Source: Synechococcus sp. CS-1331 (GTDB lineage Bacteria; Cyanobacteriota; Cyanobacteriia; PCC-6307; Cyanobiaceae). Taken from it: a stretch of DNA of 64,000 bases. The translations under genes and the position numbers were made by a program. The stretch lies in NCBI GenBank assembly GCA_025127975.1, contig JAHLYQ010000038.1, forward strand, positions 88,364 to 152,363, given 5' to 3'. The notes under the pieces were generated by a model. That model made no database searches, was not told the origin of the DNA, and was given only the letters and a program-made list of their open reading frames with translations. Positions 37,504-46,029 of this stretch are shown here, in pieces; the stretch's first letter is position 1, and every line of letters begins with the position of its first letter.

Positions 37504-38798
37504 CCAGTCAACTGGCCAGCTGGCAGAGGACGGAGCTCACGGGGGGGCTGCCCCTGGTCTGGCAACGTCGGCCCGGCCCGGAAATTGTGGCCAGCCGGCT
37601 CTGGATTCGGGGCGGCAGCAGCGCTGATCAGCCGGGGCAGCGGGGAGCGGCCCAGTTGCTGGCTGGGTTGATGACCCGGGGCTGTGGTGACTACGGCGCC
37701 GAAGCCCTGGCCGATCTGGTGGAGGGCCGCGGCGCGGCCCTGCGCTGCGAAGCCAGTGAAGACAGCCTGGTGCTGAGCCTCAAATGTGCCAGCAGTGATG
37801 CAGAGCAGTTGTTGCCCCTTTTGGTGGCGATGGCACGGGATCCCTGGCTGAGCCAGGACCAATTTGAGCTGGAGAGGGACCTCAACCTCCAAAACCTGCT
37901 ACGCCAGCGCGAGGATCCCTTCCAGTTGGCCCACGACCAGCTGCGCGGGCAACTGTTCGCCGGCGGCCCCTACGGCCACGACTCCCTGGGGGTGGAGCAG
38001 GAGTTGGCTGAACTGCAGAGGGACCAACTTGCAGCGCTGGTGGCGCCCCTAGGGGCTGGGGGCGCCCTGCTAGTGGCCTGCGGGGATCTGCCCGCCCAGC
38101 TGGCCGAGAGCTTCGATGGAGCCCTGGGGCGCTTTGCCTGGGCCACGGCCGCTCCGCGCTACGAGCCGGGCCCGCTGGCCCCCGCCTGCGGCCAGCCCAT
38201 CGCCCTGCTTGAACAGGACACCGAACAGCTCGTGCTGTTGCTCGGAGTTGCCACCGTGCCCCTGGGCGATCCCGATGCCCTGGCCCTGAGGGTGCTCCAT
38301 GCCCACCTCGGTCTGGGGATGTCCAGCCGGCTGTTTATGGCCCTGCGTGAGGAGCGGGGCCTGGCCTACGACGTGGGCGTTCACCTGCCGGCCCGGCGCG
38401 GCGCCACCCCGTTCATCTGGCACCTCTCCACCTCTGCTGAGCGGGCGAGGGAAGCCACCACCGCAGTGCTTGAGGAGTGGCAAAGGCTGCTTGAAACGCC
38501 GCTCAGCCAAGGCGAATTGGCCCTGGCCAAAGCCAAATACCGCGGCCAGGACGCCCTGGGGCGCCAGACCTGCGGCCAGATCGCCGATCGCCAGGCCCTG
38601 GTGCTCGGCCATGGCCTGGGCGCGCACTTTGTATCCGAGTGCCTGGATCGGGCCGAGCGGCTCGACGCCGAAACCCTGCTGGCCGTGGCCCGGCGGCACC
38701 TGGCGGCCCCGGCCCTCAGCCTCTGTGGTCCGGCCCCGGCCCTGGCTGCGGCCCAGCAGGCCTGGCAACGCCATCCCCTCAGCCCAGTCTTCAGCTGA
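37500..38798 (+). CDS. M16 family peptidase-like protein lacking the zinc motif
   Basis: 432 residues, ATG start within the previous stop region (ATGA). The M16 fold is clear (RLWIRGGSSADQPGQRGAAQ at the N-terminus), but where HxxEH should stand there is RGAAQLLAGLM, so no zinc site. The C-terminal Arg/Tyr substrate pair region, SSRLFMALREERGLAYDVGV, is kept. This matches non-catalytic partners such as the alpha chain of mitochondrial processing peptidase. It ends in TCAGCTGA, a palindrome that also supplies the stop of the convergent SipA-like gene. Confidence 0.9.
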   Translation: MTSQLASWQRTELTGGLPLVWQRRPGPEIVASRLWIRGGSSADQPGQRGAAQLLAGLMTRGCGDYGAEALADLVEGRGAALRCEASEDSLVLSLKCASSDAEQLLPLLVAMARDPWLSQDQFELERDLNLQNLLRQREDPFQLAHDQLRGQLFAGGPYGHDSLGVEQELAELQRDQLAALVAPLGAGGALLVACGDLPAQLAESFDGALGRFAWATAAPRYEPGPLAPACGQPIALLEQDTEQLVLLLGVATVPLGDPDALALRVLHAHLGLGMSSRLFMALREERGLAYDVGVHLPARRGATPFIWHLSTSAERAREATTAVLEEWQRLLETPLSQGELALAKAKYRGQDALGRQTCGQIADRQALVLGHGLGAHFVSECLDRAERLDAETLLAVARRHLAAPALSLCGPAPALAAAQQAWQRHPLSPVFS

Positions 38799-39012
38799 CC
38801 AATCTCAACTGACTCCTCTCAAACAAAAAAATCCCGCGGCGGAAGCGAACGGCCAGTTGGTTGCCGGCCTTGATCGCCGTCACCTCACCCACCTCGGCGG
38901 GATCCACCAGGTCGGGCGGACGCAGCATCGGCATTGCGTCAGCAGTTTTGAGATACCGGGGCTGGACCCTGAGCTGCACGCCTGCTCCCAAGTCGAACTG
39001 GTCCATGGGCAT
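38791..39012 (-). CDS. sipA: SipA-like (DUF3148) small regulatory protein
   Basis: 73 residues from the ATG at 39012 (or 71 from 39006). The SH3-like barrel signature is visible: RVQPRYLKTADAMPMLRPPD followed by a glycine-bearing turn (EVGEVTAI) and AVRFRRGIFLFERSQLRLV. In Synechococcus elongatus SipA binds the histidine kinase NblS, which controls light-stress genes. Small NdhO-like proteins were considered, but the PMPMLRPPDLV block fits SipA. No partner gene is adjacent. The 3' end overlaps the M16 gene by 8 bp. Confidence 0.72.
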   Translation of the reverse strand: MPMDQFDLGAGVQLRVQPRYLKTADAMPMLRPPDLVDPAEVGEVTAIKAGNQLAVRFRRGIFLFERSQLRLVS

Positions 39013-39083
39013 AAAAGCTGGTTTAAGGGTAGCGAGGCCGATGGCGTGACCCCCCAAAATGGATTGCAACCACGGGGGATGAC

Positions 39084-39659
39084 TTGCGGGCCCTAGCCAC
39101 CTGGAGCGGCGCAATCGCCGGTGTGCTGCTGATCCTGGTCGGTGGGCTGATTCAGGCCGCCGCCCCCCTGCCCGCCGGCAACGGCAGCTGGATGCTGGCA
39201 AACCTGCCGATCACCCTGCAGGTGCCCGCCCTGCTGGTTGCGGCCCTGGTGTGCGGCCCCCGCAGCGGCATGCTGGCGGCGGTCGCCTACCTGAGCCTGG
39301 GCCTGTTCCAGTTGCCGGTATTCCAGGGCGGAGGGGGCACCGCCTACCTGCTCGACCCAGGCTTCGGCTACCTAGCTGGCTTCATCCCGGCCGCCTGGCT
39401 GAGCGGCAAGCTGGCCCGCCAGGCGGGCATGAACGACCTGGTCAACCTCTTTGGAGCGGCGGTGGTGGGGCTGGCGACGGTGCAGCTCTGCGGCCTCGCC
39501 AACCTCCTAGTGGGAGCCCTGGCCGGCCGCTGGGGGGGCAACCTGGGCGCCCTACTAATCAGCTACAGCCTCGCCCCCTTGCTGCCCCAGCTGCTGCTCT
39601 GCTGTGCCGTGGCCGTGGTGGCCCTGCTGCTGCGCCGGCTGCTGCTGGTGGAACCATGA
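39084..39659 (+). CDS. bioY: BioY biotin transporter S component
   Basis: 191 residues, TTG start at 39084 preceded by GGGGG at a good spacing; the ATG just upstream opens only a five-codon frame. Six hydrophobic helices and the BioY blocks PITLQVPALLVAALVCGPRS, YLSLGLFQLPVFQGGGGTAY and GFGYLAGFIPAAWLSGKL are present. BioY captures biotin, alone or with an ECF energising module (none is encoded here). It overlaps lspA by ATGA. Confidence 0.93.
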   Translation: MRALATWSGAIAGVLLILVGGLIQAAAPLPAGNGSWMLANLPITLQVPALLVAALVCGPRSGMLAAVAYLSLGLFQLPVFQGGGGTAYLLDPGFGYLAGFIPAAWLSGKLARQAGMNDLVNLFGAAVVGLATVQLCGLANLLVGALAGRWGGNLGALLISYSLAPLLPQLLLCCAVAVVALLLRRLLLVEP

Positions 39660-40123
39660 GAAGGCCCCGAGCCCTGGCCTTCGCCATAGCGGGATTGGTG
39701 GTGCTGCTCGACCAGCTCAGCAAGGCCTGGGCCCTCGCCCAGCTGCCGGCCATCGGCACCAAAACCCTGCTGCCGGGCCTGCTTGCCCTGCAGTTGACCC
39801 ACAACACGGGAGCGGCCTTCAGCCTGTTCAGCGGCAACCCCCAGCTCCTCGGCCTGGTGAGTTTGCTGGTGGCCGTCGGGGCGACCCTCTGGATCCGGCG
39901 CCAGGCGGCGATGCCCCTGGCCCGCTGCCTCGGGGTAGGGCTGCTGCTGGGCGGGGCGATCGGCAATGGCCTAGACCGCTGGCGGCTGGGGGCGGTGGTG
40001 GATTTCCTGGCCCTAGTGCCGGTGTCCTTTCCGGTCTTCAACCTGGCCGATGTGTCAATCAACCTGGCGGTGCTGTGTTTCGCCATCGAACTGCTGGGGA
40101 GCCATGGCCAACGCCAGCCTTGA
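39656..40123 (+). CDS. lspA: Lipoprotein signal peptidase (signal peptidase II)
   Basis: 155 residues, ATG start inside the bioY stop region. Aspartyl membrane peptidase that cleaves prolipoprotein signal peptides. Both catalytic aspartate motifs are visible: GGAIGNGLDRWRLGAVVDFL and FNLADVSINLAV; the upstream LDQLSKAWA and LTHNTGAAFSLF blocks are also conserved. Four transmembrane helices. The 3' end overlaps the FHA-PBP gene by 20 bp, so bioY-lspA-PBP are probably translated from one message. Confidence 0.95.
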   Translation: MRRPRALAFAIAGLVVLLDQLSKAWALAQLPAIGTKTLLPGLLALQLTHNTGAAFSLFSGNPQLLGLVSLLVAVGATLWIRRQAAMPLARCLGVGLLLGGAIGNGLDRWRLGAVVDFLALVPVSFPVFNLADVSINLAVLCFAIELLGSHGQRQP

Positions 40124-42260
40124 AGGCCTGCGCCGCCGCTGGCAGCGGTTTAGCCAGCCGGCGACGGCCCAGCTGCGCATCCACCTGCCCGGCCAGCCCA
40201 CCCGCCTGCTCGCCCTGCACGCAGGCGCCTATCGCATCGGTCGGGACAGCGCCTGTCAGATCTGCGTGGATCACCAGGCAGTTAGCCGCCACCACGCCCT
40301 GCTGGAGAGGCGCGGGCCCCACTGGCTGCTGAGCGACGAGAACTCGACCAATGGGCTCTGGTGGCAGGGCCGGCGGGTGGGGCAACTGCTGCTGCGCGAT
40401 GGCGACTGTCTGCGCTTTGGACCCAGCCAGGAGGCGGGCTTGCCCGAACTGGATTTCCAGATCCGGCCCCTGCCCCGCCTGCAGCGGCTGCTGCGGGGGG
40501 CCAGCCTGGCCCTGGCGGCCGTGGCATTTGGGGGGCTCAGCCTGCTGGGCCTGTCGCTGCTCCAGGTGCCAATCCGGGGCAGTCTCGCCACCGTGCGCGG
40601 CCCGCTGGTGCTCTACGACAGCAAGGGCAAACCCCTGACGACGGCCGATGCCCTGGAGCACCGGGAGCGCCAGGGCCTGCGCGACTACCCCGCCGTACTC
40701 ATCGATGCACTGTTGGCCAGTGAAGACAGCCGCTTCTGGTGGCATCCCGGCGTGGATCCGGTGGGCACGGCGCGGGCCCTGGTGACCAACGTGCTGGGCG
40801 GGCGGGTGCTCGAAGGTGGCAGCACCCTCACCCAGCAGCTGGCCCGCAGCCTCTACCCCGACCAGGTGGGCCAGGGGGAAACCCTGGGGCGCAAGTGGCG
40901 CGAATTGCTGGTGGCCCTGCAGCTCGAAGCCCGTTTCAGCAAGCGCGACCTGCTGCTGAGCTATCTCAACCGGGTGTATCTGGGGGTGGGCTGGGGATTT
41001 GAAGACGCCTCCCGCCACTACTTCGCCAAATCCGCCAGCGGGCTCGAGCTTGAGGAGGCCGCCCTGCTGGTGGGTCTGCTGCCCTCGCCCAATGGCTACG
41101 ACCCCTGTTTCGATCCCCAGGCGGCCCTGGCGGCCCGCAATGGGGTCTTGGCCAAGATGGCCGAAACCGGACGCATCACGGCGGATCGGGCCCGCCGCGC
41201 CAGGCGCAGCCCCTTGCGCCTCTCCCCCAAAGCCTGCGCCGCCAGGGCATCCCTGCGGGGGGCTCCCTTCTATTCAGACCAGGCGCGCCGCGATCTGATC
41301 GCCCTGGTGGGTGAGGAGGTGGCGGTGGAGGGGAACTTTTTGATCGACACCCACCTCGACCGGGGCCTGCAGGAACAGGTGGAACGGCTCTTGCGCCAGC
41401 GGCTCAACAGCAGCAAGGGGCTGGGGGTGGGGGAAGGGGCCGTGGTGGTGATCGACTACCGCTCAGGCGGCATCCTGGCCATTGCCGGCGGGCGGGACTA
41501 TAGCCAGAGCCAGTTCAACCGGGCCTCCATGGCCCTGAGGCAACCCGGCAGCACCTTCAAACTGATTCCTTACTTGGTGGCCCTGGAACGGGGCAGCAAA
41601 CCCACAGACCGGATCAGCTGCGCTCCCCTGAACTGGCGCGGTCAGACCTTCGCCAGCAGCTGCCAGGGCAGCCAGAGCCTGATCTCAGCCTTTGCACTGA
41701 GCAGCAATACGGCCGCCCTGCGCCTGGCCCAAAGGGTAGGCCTGGAGGCCCTGGTGCAGAAGGCGCAGGATCTCGGTATCACCAGCCCGCTGGCGCCGGT
41801 TCCGGGGCTCGCCCTCGGCCAGAGCGAGGTGACCCTGCTGGAGCTCACCGCTGCCTACGCCGCCATCGCCAACGGTGGCACCTGGCATATGCCCACCACA
41901 ATCCGCCGCCTCACCGACGCCGAGGCCTGCGCCGGCCAGGCCTCGGCCCAGTGCCGTCAGACGGCCACCCTGGCGGCGGGCCGGCGCGTGACCAGTAGCC
42001 AAACCGCCAAAACCATGCAGCAGCTGCTGCGTGCCGTGGTGCAGCGGGGCACGGGCCAGATGGCCAGCCTGGGGGGAGCGGAGGGGGGCAAGACCGGCAC
42101 CACCAACTCCAGCCGCGACCTGCTCTTCGTCGGCTATGAACCCAGGCGCCACTGGGTGGTGGGGATCTGGCTGGGCAACGATGACAACAGTCCCAGCCGG
42201 GCCAGCAGCGCCCTTGCCGCAGGCCTCTGGGGCGAGATCATCCGCTCAACGCGGCCCTGA
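40104..42260 (+). CDS. FHA-domain class A penicillin-binding protein (PBP1-type)
   Basis: 718 residues from the ATG at 40104. An N-terminal cytoplasmic FHA domain (about 30-110, with IGRDSACQIC, VSRHH and ENSTNGL) precedes a transmembrane helix (about 134-156). Next is a GT51 transglycosylase (SEDSRFWWHPGVDPVG near 207-221, GGSTLTQQLARSL near 238-250). The transpeptidase has catalytic Ser483 in PGSTFKL, SSN at 533-535 and KTGTT from 663. It polymerises and cross-links peptidoglycan. The FHA domain binds phosphothreonine, so Ser/Thr kinase control of wall synthesis is inferred. Confidence 0.94.
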   Translation: MANASLEGLRRRWQRFSQPATAQLRIHLPGQPTRLLALHAGAYRIGRDSACQICVDHQAVSRHHALLERRGPHWLLSDENSTNGLWWQGRRVGQLLLRDGDCLRFGPSQEAGLPELDFQIRPLPRLQRLLRGASLALAAVAFGGLSLLGLSLLQVPIRGSLATVRGPLVLYDSKGKPLTTADALEHRERQGLRDYPAVLIDALLASEDSRFWWHPGVDPVGTARALVTNVLGGRVLEGGSTLTQQLARSLYPDQVGQGETLGRKWRELLVALQLEARFSKRDLLLSYLNRVYLGVGWGFEDASRHYFAKSASGLELEEAALLVGLLPSPNGYDPCFDPQAALAARNGVLAKMAETGRITADRARRARRSPLRLSPKACAARASLRGAPFYSDQARRDLIALVGEEVAVEGNFLIDTHLDRGLQEQVERLLRQRLNSSKGLGVGEGAVVVIDYRSGGILAIAGGRDYSQSQFNRASMALRQPGSTFKLIPYLVALERGSKPTDRISCAPLNWRGQTFASSCQGSQSLISAFALSSNTAALRLAQRVGLEALVQKAQDLGITSPLAPVPGLALGQSEVTLLELTAAYAAIANGGTWHMPTTIRRLTDAEACAGQASAQCRQTATLAAGRRVTSSQTAKTMQQLLRAVVQRGTGQMASLGGAEGGKTGTTNSSRDLLFVGYEPRRHWVVGIWLGNDDNSPSRASSALAAGLWGEIIRSTRP

Positions 42261-42278
42261 ATTGATGCACCCCCTCGC

Positions 42279-43829
42279 GTGAAAACCCGCACCCGCCTGT
42301 GGCTCCTGGCCGGCCTGGCCCTGGTGGCCCTAATCGCCGTGGGGTTGGTACTGCAGGGCATCAACACCCTCTACCTGCAGCTGAGCTGGTATCTGCCCTA
42401 CTGGATAGTCCAGCCGGTTTTTCTGCTGATCTTTGCGGCTGGGGCCCTGTTGCTGGTGCAGCTGGCTTGGCCCTGGCTGCGGAGCGCCTGGGAGGCCAGG
42501 GGCCGGCCGGCAGCAGGGGCCGAGAGGCCAGCGCCAACCAACCGCCGCCAGGCAGCCGCCCAAAACCTGGCGGGCATCGACCAGACCCTTGAGCGGGTAA
42601 GGGATGCGGTGGAGCGGGAAGCCCTGCAGCAGGAACGCAAACGGATGGCCGCCGAACTGGAGCGGGGCGACCTGGTGATCGTGCTGTTTGGGGTCGGTTC
42701 GGCCGGCAAGACCTCCCTGATCCGGGCCCTGCTGCAGGAGCTGGTGGGTCAAGTTGGCGCCGCCATGGGCTCCACGGTTCAGAGCCAGCGCTACCGCCTG
42801 CGACTCAAGGGCCTGCAGCGGGGGGTGTGGCTGGTGGATACCCCTGGCATCCTGGAGGCCGGCGCGGCGGGGTTGGAGCGCGAAATCCTGGCCCGGGAGC
42901 AGGCCAGCAAGGCCGACCTGCTGCTGCTGGTGGTGGATGGGGACCTGCGCGCCGCCGAACTGGAGGTTTTCGACGCCCTGGCCAGCCTGGGCAAGCGCCT
43001 GATGCTCGTGCTCAATAAATGCGACCTTCGCGGTGAGCAGGAGGAGGCCCGCCTGCTGCAGCTGCTGCGCCAGCGCAGCCGCGGGCGGGTGGCCGCCGAG
43101 GATGTGGTTGGGGCAAGTGCTGCCCCCCAGAGCGTGCCGATGCCGGGGGGCCGGCCCCTGCAGCCCGCCCCTGAGGTGGAGCCCCTGCTGCGCCGCATCG
43201 CCGTGGTGCTCCATGCCGATGGGGAGGAGTTGATCGCCGACAACCTGCTGCTGCAGTGCCGGCGCCTCAGCCAGGCGAGCCGCTCCCTGCTGGCCCGTCA
43301 ACGGCGCAGCGACAGCGAGGCGATTGTCGATCGCCACATGTGGATTGGAGCTGGGGTACTGGCAGTAACCCCCCTGCCGGGCCTGGATCTGCTCGGCGCG
43401 GCGGCGGTCAACGCCCAGATGGTGGTGGAGATTGCCCGGGTGTATGGCATCAGCCTCAGCCGCAAGAGCGCTCAAGACCTGGCCCTGTCGGTGGGTCGGA
43501 CCATGGCCGGCCTGGGCCTGGTGAAGGGGGGAGTGGGGCTGCTGGCCACGGCCCTCAGCCTCAATGTGCCCGCCCTGGTGGTGAGTCGGGCCCTGCAGGC
43601 GGTCAGTGCCGCCTGGCTGACCCGGATTGCCGGGCTGAGTTTCATCACCTACTTCGAGCGGGACCAGGAGTGGGGTGATGGCGGCCTGCAGGAGGTGGTG
43701 CAGCAGCAATACGACCTCAACCGGCGCGAGGGGGCCCTAAGCCGTTTCCTCGAGGCGGCCTTCAACCGGGTGGTGCAACCCCTGCAGGCAAAGCAGCCGA
43801 GCTTGGCGCCCCGGCCTCCGAGCGAGTGA
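42279..43829 (+). CDS. Membrane-associated Era-like GTPase with DUF697 domain
   Basis: 516 residues, GTG start at 42279 (the nearby ATG at 42265 opens only a five-codon frame). Two N-terminal transmembrane helices (about residues 5-25 and 38-62) precede the GTPase: G1 GVGSAGKTSL, G3 DTPGI, G4 NKCD. The C-terminal third is DUF697-like, with ITPLPGLD-type AVTPLPGLDLLGAAAVNAQM and glycine-rich helices. Relatives in cyanobacteria and plastids are uncharacterised; roles in membrane or vesicle dynamics have been suggested by architecture only. The end overlaps the convergent small membrane gene by 68 bp. Confidence 0.88.
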   Translation: MKTRTRLWLLAGLALVALIAVGLVLQGINTLYLQLSWYLPYWIVQPVFLLIFAAGALLLVQLAWPWLRSAWEARGRPAAGAERPAPTNRRQAAAQNLAGIDQTLERVRDAVEREALQQERKRMAAELERGDLVIVLFGVGSAGKTSLIRALLQELVGQVGAAMGSTVQSQRYRLRLKGLQRGVWLVDTPGILEAGAAGLEREILAREQASKADLLLLVVDGDLRAAELEVFDALASLGKRLMLVLNKCDLRGEQEEARLLQLLRQRSRGRVAAEDVVGASAAPQSVPMPGGRPLQPAPEVEPLLRRIAVVLHADGEELIADNLLLQCRRLSQASRSLLARQRRSDSEAIVDRHMWIGAGVLAVTPLPGLDLLGAAAVNAQMVVEIARVYGISLSRKSAQDLALSVGRTMAGLGLVKGGVGLLATALSLNVPALVVSRALQAVSAAWLTRIAGLSFITYFERDQEWGDGGLQEVVQQQYDLNRREGALSRFLEAAFNRVVQPLQAKQPSLAPRPPSE

Positions 43830-43998
43830 GCTGCACCTCTGCCGCCACCCCCCCCATCGCCTCCGGTGGCGGCGGCTGGAGCGGACCGCGGCTGTCCAGC
43901 ACTGCGATCAGGGCCAGGTAGAGCACGCCGATCAGGATCGAAATCGCACCGGTCACGATCGCAAGCCAGCGGCCCTGCTGGGGTTCGGGCCCGCTCAT
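43762..43998 (-). CDS. Small single-helix membrane protein
   Basis: 78 residues, ATG start overlapping the stop of... the downstream-coordinate decarboxylase gene (ATGA at 43995-43998), which supports translation. One transmembrane helix (LAIVTGAISILIGVLYLALI, about residues 12-31) is followed by a proline-rich, probably disordered tail. The 3' 68 bp run antisense to the GTPase gene end, so the tail sequence may be constrained by the other strand. No family recognised. Confidence 0.6.
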   Translation of the reverse strand: MSGPEPQQGRWLAIVTGAISILIGVLYLALIAVLDSRGPLQPPPPEAMGGVAAEVQLTRSEAGAPSSAALPAGVAPPG

Positions 43999-45434
43999 GG
44001 CAGGTCCTCCAGGCTGGCTTGCACGAGGCTGGCGAGGGTTTCGAGGTGTTCGTTGCGGGTGTGGGGATTACCCAGCACGGCCTTGAGATGGTGGCGGCCG
44101 CCGTACTGGGGCCGCGAGAGCATCAATTGGTGCTGGAGCAGGAGCTGGCGTGTCTGCTGGCTCCAGTGCGCCGCCGCCTCGACATCCAGCTGCCGGGGGG
44201 TGAAGGCCAGCAGGTGGAAGGAGCCACAGCGCAACTGCAGACGCTCGCTCGCAGCCAGCAGGGCCTGGAGCTGGCGGCGCCGAGCTATGGCCCCGTCCAG
44301 CACGGCGCCGATGCCACTGAGACCCAGCTGGCGCAGGCCCAACCAGAGCTTGAGCACCTCCGCCGGGCGGGTGCCCTGCAGGCCCGTTTCACCGCCATGG
44401 CCCCCGCCCCAGCTGGGTTCCATGTAGGGCAGGCCGGTTTGAAAGGCCTGGGCCAGGGCCTGGGGTTGGGCCAGCAACAGCAGGGAGGAGGTCTTGGTGA
44501 TGCCCAGCACCTTCTGGGGATTGATCGTGATCGAATCGGCGCGCTCCAGCCCGGCCACCCGGAAACGGTGCGCTGGCACCAGGCCAAAAACGGCACCGAT
44601 CGCCCCATCCACATGCAGCCACAAGCCCCGCTTGGCACAGAGATCGGCGATCGCCTCCAGGGGATCCACGGCGCCGCGCACGGTGGTGCCGGCCGTGGCC
44701 ACCACGGCAATCACCGGCTGGCCGGCCCGCTCCAACCGGTCCAGTTCCTGCTCGAGGGCCTGGGGAAGCAGGCGACCGGCGCCATCCACCGCAATCGGGC
44801 AGAGGGCCTCGGGCGGCAGGCCCATCACCGCCAGCGCCTTGGCCATCGAGACATGGGCATCCGCACTGGCGACCACCACCGCCCGACTTTCGGTGGCCAA
44901 ACCCCGACTGCGCCGGGCGGCAACCAGGGCCATCAGGTTCGAGAGGGTGCCGCCACTGGCCCCCACGCCACCACTGCCTGGGGGCATCCCCAGCTGGCCG
45001 GCCAACCAGGCGGTGAGGCTGCGCTCCAGCCGGGTAAGGCTCGGGGAGAGCTCCTCGGCGAGCAGGTTGTTGTTGAGGCCGGCGCAGATCAGATCGGCTG
45101 CGATGGAAGCCGCCAGGGGCGGGGGATCCAGGTGGGCCAGGGCGCCTGGATGGTTGGGGTTGTAGGCCCCATCCATCACCAGCTGCAGATCGGCCAGGAG
45201 CAGCTCGGGCGCCAGGCCCTGGGCCTCTGGCTCCACCGCCGGCAGCACGCCCAGACCCGGCAGGGGGGAACGCTGGCTGGCACTCCCCAGCCAGGCGCAC
45301 AGCTGGCGCGAGGCCAGCTCCAGGAAGTCCTGGAGCTGGGGATCCAGATGCTCTGGGCTGGCAAAGGGCAGGGGCTGGATCGCCTGCGGGGCAGGTGGCG
45401 AGCTTGCCAACGGGTCAGCAACAGATCTCCCCAT
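43995..45434 (-). CDS. Group II PLP-dependent decarboxylase
   Basis: 479 residues from the ATG at 45434 (a GTG two codons upstream is possible). Fold type I PLP enzyme: GASGGTLSNLMALVAARR binds the phosphate, LHVDGAIGAVFGLVPAH carries the Asp, and the PLP lysine is in SITINPQKVLGITKTSS. The pattern places it with aromatic-L-amino-acid, glutamate and 2,4-diaminobutyrate decarboxylases. The usual NPHKW is NPQKV here, so the exact substrate cannot be read. It is followed by the small membrane protein gene. Confidence 0.9.
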   Translation of the reverse strand: MGRSVADPLASSPPAPQAIQPLPFASPEHLDPQLQDFLELASRQLCAWLGSASQRSPLPGLGVLPAVEPEAQGLAPELLLADLQLVMDGAYNPNHPGALAHLDPPPLAASIAADLICAGLNNNLLAEELSPSLTRLERSLTAWLAGQLGMPPGSGGVGASGGTLSNLMALVAARRSRGLATESRAVVVASADAHVSMAKALAVMGLPPEALCPIAVDGAGRLLPQALEQELDRLERAGQPVIAVVATAGTTVRGAVDPLEAIADLCAKRGLWLHVDGAIGAVFGLVPAHRFRVAGLERADSITINPQKVLGITKTSSLLLLAQPQALAQAFQTGLPYMEPSWGGGHGGETGLQGTRPAEVLKLWLGLRQLGLSGIGAVLDGAIARRRQLQALLAASERLQLRCGSFHLLAFTPRQLDVEAAAHWSQQTRQLLLQHQLMLSRPQYGGRHHLKAVLGNPHTRNEHLETLASLVQASLEDLP

Positions 45435-45489
45435 TCTCACCTGCGGGCCCCCTGGAAGGTGGACTACAAGGGGGGAACCGCTTCAGCAG

Positions 45490-46029
45490 TTGCCAGTGGC
45501 AGTTCCACCAGCAAACAAACCGCCGCCTGAGCTGCTGGAGCTCTGGATGGGGCGTGTGTTGCGCCAGGGCGCCAGGGCTGGCGAAAGGGGCGAAATTCCA
45601 GTGGCGGCAGTCCTGCTAGATGGGCGGGGCAGGTGCATTGGCTGGGGCAGCAACCGCCGCTCAAACGAAGGCGACCCCCTGGGCCATGCCGAGCTGGTCG
45701 CCCTGGGGCAGGCTGCACGCTTGCGGCGCGACTGGCGTTTCAACGACTGCACCCTGGTGGTCAATCTGGAACCCTGCCCCATGTGTGCCGGGGCGTTAGT
45801 GCAGGCGCGGGTCGGCAGGGTGGTGTTCGGCGCAGCCGATCCCAAGCGCGGGGCCCTGGGAGGTTGTCTCAACCTGGCCAGCCACGCCAGCGCCCACCAC
45901 CGACTGGAGGTGGTCGGCGGCCTGCTGGCGGAGCAGGCCTCAGCCCAGCTGGGGGAGTGGTTTAAACGGCGGCGCCAGCAAGGGCTGCCCCGGAGCGGAA
46001 CGCCGGCAACTCGCTTTCAAACAGGTTGA
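45490..46029 (+). CDS. tadA: tRNA(Arg) adenosine-34 deaminase
   Basis: 179 residues with TTG at 45490 as the upstream start; GTG at 45496 or a later codon is possible. The zinc deaminase motifs HAE (in DPLGHAELVALGQA) and PCxxC (in NLEPCPMCAGALVQARV) are intact. TadA makes inosine at the wobble position of tRNA(Arg). The C-terminal extension is antisense to the aminotransferase gene: the last 68 bp overlap its 3' end. The gene is divergent from the decarboxylase. Confidence 0.93.
   Translation: MPVAVPPANKPPPELLELWMGRVLRQGARAGERGEIPVAAVLLDGRGRCIGWGSNRRSNEGDPLGHAELVALGQAARLRRDWRFNDCTLVVNLEPCPMCAGALVQARVGRVVFGAADPKRGALGGCLNLASHASAHHRLEVVGGLLAEQASAQLGEWFKRRRQQGLPRSGTPATRFQTG

Noticed and set aside
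38791-39012. NdhO assignment for the 73-residue protein
   Set aside because: Size fits, but the KTADAMPMLRPPDLV block and beta-barrel pattern match SipA/DUF3148 better.
42330-43709. Long minus-strand frame opposite the membrane GTPase
   Set aside because: Antisense shadow of a gene with clear GTPase motifs.
43866-45530. Long + frame (554 codons) opposite the PLP decarboxylase
   Set aside because: Gln/His/Gly-rich shadow; the decarboxylase on the other strand has all PLP motifs.
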